The position numbers and the translations under genes are program-made. This document shows positions 1 to 4,429 of a stretch of DNA of 5,914 nt, one piece after another. The notes under the pieces were generated by a model. It saw only the letters and a program-made list of their open reading frames with translations. It was not told where the DNA came from and did not search any database. The stretch is from Flavobacteriales bacterium (GTDB lineage: Bacteria > Bacteroidota > Bacteroidia > Flavobacteriales_D > Parvicellaceae). The stretch is from NCBI GenBank assembly GCA_026993705.1, contig JALWSJ010000128.1, positions 1-5,914 on the forward strand, read 5' to 3'. Position 1 is the stretch's first letter, and each line of letters begins with the position of its first letter.

Positions 1-1
1 G

Positions 2-148
2 TATAGCGAAATAGAATCGTATAAAAATTTTAAAATGATTATAGTGGAAGGTGAAAGCAGACATATTGGGAAGTGTATGTTACCGGGAAAGTTTTATGAA
101 AAAATGAATGAGAGTCCAGATAGATGGCTTGAGACAACAGATAGATAA
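2..148 (+). pseudogene. Fragment resembling the C-terminal part of tRNA 2-selenouridine synthase MnmH (SelU)
   Basis: The open frame enters from the left edge and stops at 146-148. Its translation contains IIVEGESRHIGKCMLP followed by FYEKMNESP. This matches the pattern E-x-ESR-x-IG-x(3)-LP found after the P-loop in MnmH, the rhodanese-domain enzyme that exchanges sulfur for selenium at the wobble uridine of some tRNAs. The match appears to end near base 118, after NESP. The last ten residues (DRWLETTDR and the residue before) look like read-through into the next fragment, which uses another frame. The rest of the gene, with the rhodanese and Walker A motifs, would lie outside the window if it exists, so whether an intact 5' part is present cannot be seen. 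The family call rests on one short motif remembered from the family and is moderate in strength. Confidence 0.5.
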
Positions 149-437
149 CATTGACAATGAACTTCTAAAACTATTAAATGAAAGAATGGAAGTTGTTGAA
201 GCTTGTAGATATGTTGATGCAGTGGTTCCACAAGAAACAATGGATAAATTTGCAATGTGGGAACGCATAAAGTTTGATATAATGTTTGTTGGAGATGATT
301 GGTTTAATACTCCTAAATGGAAAGACTTTGATAAACAATTTAAAGAGGTTGGTGTCAAAATAATCTACTTTCCATATACAAAAGGAATTTCATCAACATT
401 AATAAATGAAACTCTAAAAAAATTAAGGAATGAATAA
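108..437 (+). pseudogene. Chimeric ORF: chorismate mutase helix 1 fused to the C-terminal half of a TagD-type cytidylyltransferase
   Basis: This is a 109-residue frame made of two unrelated pieces. Residues about 5-31 (LRQQIDNIDNELLKLLNERM and onward) match the first helix of AroQ-type chorismate mutase, with the LRxxIDxIDxxLLxLLxxR pattern. In Bacteroidota this domain is often attached to DAHP synthase. From residue 33 (CRYVDAVVPQETMDKF) to the end, the sequence matches glycerol-3-phosphate cytidylyltransferase (TagD), including GDDW at 62-65 and the TKGISST nucleotide-binding motif at 91-97. The TagD N-terminal half with the HxGH catalytic motif is absent, and so are helices 2 and 3 of the mutase. 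Neither activity is expected. The join falls in RMEVVE, a stretch plausible in both parents. It is probably a recombination scar rather than a designed fusion. The frame is intact, so a stable short protein is possible but unsupported. Confidence 0.75.
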
Positions 438-457
438 ATTACTTTTTCATTACTTAC

Positions 458-577
458 TTATTTTTTATTAACAAGCAGTGTTTTTTTATTTTTTTCGTCC
501 TTGCTTAATTCGGCTAGGGCTTTATACACGTGATACTCGGTTATTTCATTCTGTTGCTGTTGTAGAATTTCATTCAT
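458..577 (-). pseudogene. Truncated N-terminus of a rubrerythrin/VIT1-like protein (39 aa)
   Basis: A short minus-strand frame starts at 577 with ATG and ends with TAA at 458-460. It reads MNEILQQQQNEITEYHVYKA and continues LAELSKDEKNKKTLLVNKK. The NEITEYxxYxxLAxxxKDExN pattern is that of the first helix of ferritin-like rubrerythrin domains, especially those fused to VIT1/CCC1 iron or manganese transporters. The glutamates in it would be metal ligands in the full protein. A complete protein would be several hundred residues long, so this one is cut off within the first helix; VNKK before the stop is probably foreign sequence. Its ATG lies inside the last codons of the cation exporter (shared ATGAATGA), which suggests former translational coupling in one metal-handling operon. 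It is too short to work as an enzyme or carrier. Confidence 0.6.
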
Positions 578-1460
578 TACAATTTTCGTTTTCTAGTTCA
601 AATTCTAAGGTGCTGTGGCTAATCCCGTGCTCTTTTAGTTCTTCTTTGATAGCTTTTTTTACTTGTTGCAAGGCTTGTATATCTTTTACTTTTATATGTC
701 CTGTAAGTGCATTTTCGTTGGTGCTAATTCCCCAAATATGCACATGGTGTACATCTATAACACCATCGATATCAGAAAGATGAACGATAATCTCATCGCG
801 GTCTATAGAAGCGGGTACACCATCGAGTACGCCAATCCAACTTTCTTTGAATAAATTCCAAGTAGAGTATAGAACCACTAATGCAATAATAATGGTAACA
901 ATTCCGTCGATTCTGTACCAGTGCGTATAGTAAATAATCACACCTGAAACGACCACACCTAAAGAAACCAAAGCGTCTGCCATTAAATGCCAGTAGGCAG
1001 CTTTTATGTTTAAATCTCCGTCTTTCTCGTTATGGAATAATCGAGCGGAAATAAAGTTTATTATCACTCCTGCGAAAGCAACCCAAGAAACAACCACACC
1101 ATTTATAGCTTGTGGATGTATGGTTCGTTGAATACCTTCCCATGCAATGGCACCAATAGCAAAAGCTAATAAAATAGAATTGACAAACGAAGCGAGGATA
1201 GATACTTTTTTATAGCCATACGTAAGCACCTTTCCCGATTGTATACTTTGCAACTTAAATGCAATAAAAGCCAACAATAAACCCGAGATGTCCCCAATGT
1301 TATGTACTGCATCCGAAAAAAGAGCCGTAGAACCTTGTTGCCAACCATAAAACAACTCAATGAGAACATAAACGATGTTAAGAATAATTCCCCAAATAAA
1401 CGAACGGTTAATATCGCTTTGTTTTAATGTAGGAGGACTATGGTGATGGTGGTGCGACAT
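570..1460 (-). CDS. Cation diffusion facilitator (CDF) family zinc/divalent metal exporter, CzcD/ZitB type
   Basis: This inner-membrane antiporter of 296 residues is expected to move Zn2+ (possibly also Co2+ or Cd2+) out of the cytoplasm in exchange for protons. About six hydrophobic spans lie between residues 20 and 204. The transport-site ligands are visible as HxxxD in helix 2 (H53, D57, within LFSDAVHNIGD) and HxxxD in helix 5 (H158, D162, within HLMADALVSLG). A histidine at the first position is typical of the zinc-type CDFs, whereas YiiP has aspartate there. The cytoplasmic C-terminal domain (about 210-296) carries DVHHVHIWGIS, a later GHI and GISHSTLEFE, the usual metal-binding dimerisation fold. 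The N-terminus begins MSHHHHHSPP, a natural histidine run that may bind metal. Length is normal for the family. The gene follows the MarC-family gene by 42 bp on the same strand but has its own -7 box. Its end overlaps the truncated VIT1-like frame. Exact metal specificity cannot be read from sequence. Confidence 0.93.
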   Translation of the reverse strand: MSHHHHHSPPTLKQSDINRSFIWGIILNIVYVLIELFYGWQQGSTALFSDAVHNIGDISGLLLAFIAFKLQSIQSGKVLTYGYKKVSILASFVNSILLAFAIGAIAWEGIQRTIHPQAINGVVVSWVAFAGVIINFISARLFHNEKDGDLNIKAAYWHLMADALVSLGVVVSGVIIYYTHWYRIDGIVTIIIALVVLYSTWNLFKESWIGVLDGVPASIDRDEIIVHLSDIDGVIDVHHVHIWGISTNENALTGHIKVKDIQALQQVKKAIKEELKEHGISHSTLEFELENENCNE

Positions 1461-1474
1461 AAAACTATTTTCAA

Positions 1475-1482
1475 CAAAAGTA
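1475..1482 (-). promoter_or_regulatory. Candidate -7 promoter box of the CDF exporter gene
   Basis: On the minus strand the bases read TACTTTTG, a perfect match to the Bacteroidota -7 consensus TAnnTTTG, 14 bp before the exporter ATG. Transcription would begin only a few bases before the start codon, giving a very short leader. No convincing TTTG box at -33 was found at the right distance, so this is a moderate call. It would let the exporter be expressed independently of marC. Confidence 0.45.
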
Positions 1483-1502
1483 CTTAAAAAACATAGAATA
1501 AC

Positions 1503-2126
1503 TTAGCTTGCTTTAAGAAAAGCCAATTTGATTCCTTCAATAATCATAGTAGTGCCGATGATAGCAATAATAAGCCCCATTATTTTACCGATTACCGAAA
1601 TAACGTTATTCCCTAATTTACGAACTAGATTTTCACTCCAATTAAAGAACAGATAATTCAGATAACAAATGATAGCAAAAGCCAAAAGGACAATAATAAT
1701 ATGAGTAAAATCAGTATCGGAGCTATAATTCATAGCCGTAACAATGGTGCCAGGTCCCGAAAGTATAGGGATAGCAAGAGGAGAAACAGCAATATCTTCA
1801 TTGATATTCGGCGTGTGTAAATGTTTAATGGTCGATTTTTTGGACTGCAACATCTCAAACCCAACGAAGAAGACAAGAATCCCTCCCGTAATTTTAAAAG
1901 CAGGAATTGTAATTCCAAAAACATCAAAAATAACTTTTCCCAACAGTACAAAAGCCAAAACAATAGAGAAGGCAATTAAAGTAGATTTTCTACTAATCCG
2001 TCTTTTCATTTTATCGTCAGCATCACCGACCAAGGAAATAAAAATAGGAACGTTCGCAATAGGGTTCATAATCGCAAAAAAGCCCGTCAAGGCAGTTACA
2101 GCAAAGGAAAGTAATGTTAAGTCCAT
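1503..2126 (-). CDS. MarC family integral membrane protein
   Basis: This is a polytopic inner-membrane protein of 207 residues with about six hydrophobic spans. Family signatures are NPIANVPIF at 21-29, AFKITGGIL at 76-84 and AVSPLAIPILSGPG at 113-126, the repeated half-site pattern of MarC/YchE/YhgN proteins. The physiological substrate of the family is not established; early links to multiple antibiotic resistance were not upheld, so no function is assigned. The frame stays open up to 2270, but the start at 2126 (MDLTLLSFAVTALTGFF) gives the normal family length. The extra 48 codons would be read from the structured element upstream and show no protein-like pattern. The leader is A-rich with no clear Shine-Dalgarno, which is normal in this phylum. 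A good -7 box is not evident; TTTCTTTG on the minus strand at 2316-2323, one mismatch from consensus, would start a transcript just before the upstream RNA element. Confidence 0.9.
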   Translation of the reverse strand: MDLTLLSFAVTALTGFFAIMNPIANVPIFISLVGDADDKMKRRISRKSTLIAFSIVLAFVLLGKVIFDVFGITIPAFKITGGILVFFVGFEMLQSKKSTIKHLHTPNINEDIAVSPLAIPILSGPGTIVTAMNYSSDTDFTHIIIVLLAFAIICYLNYLFFNWSENLVRKLGNNVISVIGKIMGLIIAIIGTTMIIEGIKLAFLKAS

Positions 2127-2160
2127 ATTGTATTCATTTATTGAAGGTTTATCTATTTTG

Positions 2161-2302
2161 GGCATTCCCATTACGGCATAAAAATATTGTTCCGTTATCA
2201 CTCCACAACATTTTAACGCCGTAATGGTCGGGCTATCCGTTATATCTTTTGGGTTGCATATACGCAACAACCCAAAAGGATGCCACTCCTATCCCTAATG
2301 CG
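2161..2302 (-). ncRNA. Structured element A upstream of marC, possibly a Flavo-1-like RNA
   Basis: Read on the minus strand, the order is: block GCATTAGGGATAG (2301-2289), GGAGTGGCATC, a stem of 11 perfect pairs (CTTTTGGGTTG, 2278-2268, with CAACCCAAAAG, 2256-2246), then AGATATAACGGATAGCCCGACC-like spacing with the block GATAGCCCGACC (2237-2226). A second stem follows of 10 perfect pairs (2227-2218 with 2177-2168) around a 40-nt loop, and the element closes with GGGAATGCC (2169-2161). The same three blocks recur in the same order at 4044-4350, around stems of different sequence, which points to a structured RNA rather than a simple repeat. It lies 34 bp before the marC ATG in the sense direction, so it could be a leader element or an independent RNA. 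The name Flavo-1 is from memory of flavobacterial RNA motifs and is uncertain. Confidence 0.5.
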
Positions 2303-2436
2303 AGCGGAAAGAGTGCAAAGAAATGAATTTATAGTTCTAAAAAACAAGTTCAATGAAAAATATTGAAGAAAATTGTCCGATTAATTTTGTTAATATTTAT
2401 GATAAGTATCTTTAGAAAAATTCGATAAAAGAGCAT

Positions 2437-2444
2437 TACTTTTG
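2437..2444 (+). promoter_or_regulatory. Candidate -7 promoter box of pcm
   Basis: The bases TACTTTTG match the TAnnTTTG consensus exactly. A partial -33 box (CTTTAG, around 2410-2415) lies about 21 bp upstream. The box ends only 5 bp before the pcm ATG, so if it is used the transcript would be leaderless or nearly so. Confidence 0.5.
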
Positions 2445-2449
2445 TAAGT

Positions 2450-3106
2450 ATGAATAATTTTGAAGATACTTTTTTACACAAAGGAAAAAGAAAACAGTTA
2501 GTAGAGCTATTAAGAAGCAAAGGAATTACCGATGAAAATGTGTTAGCAGTTATCAACAAAGTACCTCGGCATATTTATTTCGATAAAGTGTTTCATGCAA
2601 AATTTGCATACGACGATGTAGCTTTTCCAATAGGAGCGGGGCAAACCATTTCACAGCCTTTTACCGTTGCTTTTCAAACCAGTTTGCTAAACGTTTCAAA
2701 AGGTTCAAAAATATTAGAAATCGGTACAGGTTCAGGTTACCAAACAGCTGTTTTATGTGAGTTAGGAGCAAAAGTGTACACCATAGAAAGGCAAAGAGAA
2801 CTCTATCTTAAAACCAAACGACTTTTACACGATATGGGCTATCAAGTACAGGCGTTCTTTGGAGATGGATTTAAAGGAAAAGAAGCGTTTGCTCCCTATG
2901 ATGGAATCTTAATTACTTGTGGGGCTCCGTTTTTACCTGAAGAACTTTTAAAGCAATTAAAAGTTGGTGGGCGAATGGTGATACCTATTGGTTCAGGTGA
3001 GGTTCAAGAAATGACGTTAGTCGTGAAAGTAGCAGAAAATACCTTTGAGCAGAAAAAATTAGGGCAGTTTAGTTTTGTACCTATGTTGTCAGATAAACAA
3101 TATTAA
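2450..3106 (+). CDS. pcm: Protein-L-isoaspartate(D-aspartate) O-methyltransferase
   Basis: This cytosolic repair enzyme transfers a methyl group from S-adenosylmethionine to the carboxyl of abnormal L-isoaspartyl residues, which starts their return to L-aspartate in ageing proteins. The protein has 218 residues, the usual length. The family hallmark GQTISQP is at 64-70, where the acceptor side of the active site lies. SAM-binding motif I, ILEIGTGSGYQTAVL, is at 88-102; the acidic residue at the end of strand 2 is E113 in YTIERQ; GDG is at 138-140; and KVGGRMVIPIG at 171-181 is the late motif. The C-terminal FVPML corresponds to the family FVPL. The ATG at 2450 is the only reasonable start, since the hallmark regions begin soon after and no upstream start is available. 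An outer-membrane protein gene follows 40 bp later on the same strand and may be cotranscribed. Confidence 0.95.
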   Translation: MNNFEDTFLHKGKRKQLVELLRSKGITDENVLAVINKVPRHIYFDKVFHAKFAYDDVAFPIGAGQTISQPFTVAFQTSLLNVSKGSKILEIGTGSGYQTAVLCELGAKVYTIERQRELYLKTKRLLHDMGYQVQAFFGDGFKGKEAFAPYDGILITCGAPFLPEELLKQLKVGGRMVIPIGSGEVQEMTLVVKVAENTFEQKKLGQFSFVPMLSDKQY

Positions 3107-3146
3107 AGAAATAAGTACGTTCTGAAGCTATCTAAAAAAATAAACT

Positions 3147-3818
3147 ATGAAACGACTAATCATCTTATTGTCAACAATCGGTTTTGTTGGGTTTTTACAA
3201 GCACAAGAAGATCGAAAAGGTTTTGAAACAGAAACACAATTTCACTTATTTCAACCTTCTGCTGAAAGTTATACACCTAATTTAAAAATACGATACTTTT
3301 TGTCCTCCAAGATGGCTGTTCGATCAACTATTAACTATCAGTCAGAAAATAAAACCACTGAGATTAATGAGGTGGATGGAACAGGAGTTGGTTCTGTAGA
3401 AAAAAAGAATTCTTTACTTAATTTTTCATTAGGTATCGAAAAACACTTTAAAGAAGGACGAGTTTCACCTTATATTGGAACAGAACTAAAAATCATGACA
3501 GGAAGAAACGATGAGTATGGTTCACGCACCGACTCATTGGTGTTTATTCCCAATATTAATTACAGTAAGAAAGTACCAGTGGGAGGATATGGCGTTCATT
3601 TATTTACAGGGGTTGATATAGATATGTATAAAAATTTGTACATCGGAACCGAGATAGGTTTTTTATATCAAAATCTAAATTATAAACGAGGCGTTTACAA
3701 TGTGCAAAATTCTACCTCTCTAACCGACGCCAGTGTTGATGTTCCTATTTCGGGTAGAAGAATAACTACGTTTAATTTGGTAAATATGGGAGTGTTAAGA
3801 ATAGGGTGGAGGTTTTAG
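3147..3818 (+). CDS. Secreted outer-membrane beta-barrel protein, function unknown
   Basis: A protein of 223 residues with a clear Sec signal peptide: KR at 2-3, a hydrophobic core IILLSTIGFVGF and a likely cut after LQA (residue 19). The mature part has alternating polar and hydrophobic strands separated by turns (for example LKIRYFLSS, LLNFSLGIEKHF, VSPYIGTELKI, GVHLFTGVDIDM, LYIGTEIGFLYQ). It ends in MGVLRIGWRF, and a terminal aromatic residue is the usual BAM recognition signal of outer-membrane barrels. By length and layout it is an eight-strand-type barrel like other small porin-family or OmpW-like proteins, but no specific family motif was recognised and no substrate is suggested. No -7 box was seen in the 40 bp after pcm, so it may be read from the pcm promoter. 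No classical hairpin terminator follows directly; a short T7 run sits at 3822-3828. Confidence 0.85.
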   Translation: MKRLIILLSTIGFVGFLQAQEDRKGFETETQFHLFQPSAESYTPNLKIRYFLSSKMAVRSTINYQSENKTTEINEVDGTGVGSVEKKNSLLNFSLGIEKHFKEGRVSPYIGTELKIMTGRNDEYGSRTDSLVFIPNINYSKKVPVGGYGVHLFTGVDIDMYKNLYIGTEIGFLYQNLNYKRGVYNVQNSTSLTDASVDVPISGRRITTFNLVNMGVLRIGWRF

Positions 3819-3843
3819 GAATTTTTTTGTGAAACGACTCCAA

Positions 3844-4056
3844 AAGAAACTAAAATTCACTTTCTTGCACTTCATTCAATACGCATTAGGGACTTATCCC
3901 TAACACGAACAAAATGGACAGTATAAAGAGTTTTTTGATTCCTTATATTTCTTCATAAAATTTTTCCATAGCCCGAGCTATGCAAAATTTTTATTCATCG
4001 TCTAAGAAACCAAAAATTCACTTTCTATCCGCCAATTTCGTTCGCGTTAGGGATAG
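3844..4056. repeat. Three-arm repeat (R1 direct, R2 inverted, R3 direct) forming long hairpin I
   Basis: R1 (3844-3892) and R3 (4004-4053) are direct copies of each other: both begin AAGAAAC, share AAATTCACTTTCT and end in CGC(A/G)TTAGGGA. R2 (about 3897-3945) is an inverted copy. R2 and R3 enclose the core palindrome at 3951-4000 and together make an imperfect hairpin with arms of roughly 50 nt (for example ATCCCTAACACGAAC against GTTCGCGTTAGGGAT). R1 and R2 can pair as well, with TTAGGGA (3886-3892) against TCCCTAA (3897-3903) at the tip. R2 therefore has two competing partners. R3 ends in the conserved opening block of structured element B, so the two features overlap. No coding frame is supported here. 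Confidence 0.65.
3951..4000. repeat. Palindromic core repeat, copy I
   Basis: This is a 50-bp palindrome: TTTTCCATAGC and GCTATGCAAAA flank a CCGA loop (3973-3976), with outer arms CTTCATAAAA and TTTATTCATCG. The same core recurs at 4150-4198 with identical opening CTTCATAAAATT, CCATAG and CTATGCAA, and the same closing TTCATCG. It sits at the tip of hairpin I. Confidence 0.7.
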
Positions 4057-4070
4057 AACAGCGTGTTTGA

Positions 4071-4267
4071 ACTCCTTTTGTGTTGTTGCACTATACCAAT
4101 TAAGTATATAGATATAATCTACTAAATTGATTTTAGTGAGCCTACTCTTCTTCATAAAATTATTCCATAGTTACTCTATGCAATAATTTTCTTCATCGAT
4201 TAAACTCACTAAAATTAATTTCCTATGACTAATCTATATATTTAATTGGTATGCAACACAAAAGAGT
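4071..4267. repeat. Long nested inverted repeat, hairpin II, MITE-like
   Basis: The left arm runs from about 4071 to 4149 and the right arm from about 4199 to 4267. Matching stretches include CTTTTGTGTTG (4075-4085) with CAACACAAAAG (4254-4264), TACCAATTA (4094-4102) with TAATTGGTA (4243-4251), and AATTGATTTTAGTGAG (4125-4140) with CTCACTAAAATTAATT (4205-4220, one mismatch). The tip is core repeat copy II. ATACCAATTAA and TTAATTGGTAT could be the terminal inverted repeats of a small non-autonomous mobile element placed in the loop of stem 1. No target-site duplication was identified with confidence. Confidence 0.65.
4150..4198. repeat. Palindromic core repeat, copy II
   Basis: A 49-bp palindrome: AAAATTATTCCATAG (4156-4170) pairs with CTATGCAATAATTTT (4176-4190, one mismatch) around TTACT. 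It aligns along its whole length with the core at 3951-4000. The changes between copies (ATTTTT/AAAAAT against ATTATT/AATAAT) fall on both sides of the stem and keep it paired. Confidence 0.7.
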
Positions 4268-4284
4268 GAGTAGTGATAGCCCGA

Positions 4285-4342
4285 CCCAAAACTAAAAAAG
4301 AAGAGTTCCAACGTGTTGGTATTCTTCTTTTTTAGTTTTGGG
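4285..4342 (+). terminator. 20-bp perfect stem-loop, possible bidirectional terminator, within element B
   Basis: CCCAAAACTAAAAAAGAAGA (4285-4304) is the exact reverse complement of 4323-4342. The 18-nt loop contains a further CCAAC/GTTGG pairing, making an almost continuous hairpin. The A6 and T6 tracts lie inside the stem rather than after it, so it is not a textbook rho-independent terminator, though it would separate the barrel gene from the nadA promoter. It also occupies the second stem position of structured element B. Confidence 0.5.
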
Positions 4343-4396
4343 GAACGCCCAACATCAAACTGTGCTCAATATGCTAAATGGTTTCTAAAATCTTTG

Positions 4397-4404
4397 TACC
4401 TTTG
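4397..4404 (+). promoter_or_regulatory. Candidate -7 promoter box of the nadA-nadB operon
   Basis: TACCTTTG matches the Bacteroidota consensus TAnnTTTG exactly, 25 bp before the nadA ATG, which leaves a leader of about 20 nt. No clean TTTG at -33 is present. No operator for a NAD-responsive repressor was recognised. Confidence 0.55.
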
Positions 4405-4429
4405 CTTATGGATTTTTAATGAAATTGAT

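Larger units (their letters stand above)
4044..4350 (+). ncRNA. Structured element B before nadA, same family as element A, enlarged by an insert
   Basis: Three conserved blocks match element A in order: GCGTTAGGGATAG (4044-4056), GATAGCCCGACC (4275-4286) and GGGAACGCC (4341-4349). Between the first two is a stem of 11 perfect pairs, CTTTTGTGTTG (4075-4085) with CAACACAAAAG (4254-4264), in the place of the CTTTTGGGTTG stem of element A. Between the last two is a 20-bp perfect stem. The conserved blocks with stems of changing sequence suggest an RNA. Element B is about 165 nt longer than element A because stem 1 carries hairpin II instead of a short loop. It ends 79 bp before the nadA ATG, with the nadA promoter box in between, so it is more likely a 3' element of the upstream transcript or an independent RNA than part of the nadA leader. 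Confidence 0.5.

Noticed and set aside
481..495. Poly-T tract as a phase-variation switch
   Set aside because: It lies inside a dead gene fragment and is interrupted by an A, so length changes would have no obvious effect.
1..577. Insertion sequence or integron cassette carrying the gene fragments
   Set aside because: No transposase, integrase, terminal inverted repeats or attC-like site could be found within the visible sequence.
478..783. A plus-strand frame opposite the end of the CDF gene
   Set aside because: It begins with a T-rich run giving repeated phenylalanines and is fully antisense to the better-supported CDF and VIT1-like frames.
1744..2181. A 145-codon plus-strand frame antisense to marC
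   Set aside because: The translation is low-complexity and mirrors the membrane codons of marC; no family pattern, promoter or start context supports it.
2127..2270. A 48-codon N-terminal extension of the MarC-family protein
   Set aside because: It is translated from structured element A, carries no protein-like pattern, and the family normally begins at the hydrophobic segment starting at 2126.
3844..4267. CRISPR array
   Set aside because: The repeats are two to three diverged copies, partly inverted and internally palindromic, without regular spacers or cas genes.
4313..4429. A 39-codon upstream extension of NadA
   Set aside because: It reads through the right arm of the perfect hairpin and the promoter box, and known NadA proteins start near the ATG at 4430.
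3819..4429. A hidden small protein gene in the non-coding block
   Set aside because: Reading frames are short and cross the palindromes; none has a plausible start with a protein-like sequence. No tRNA or rRNA pattern was seen either.
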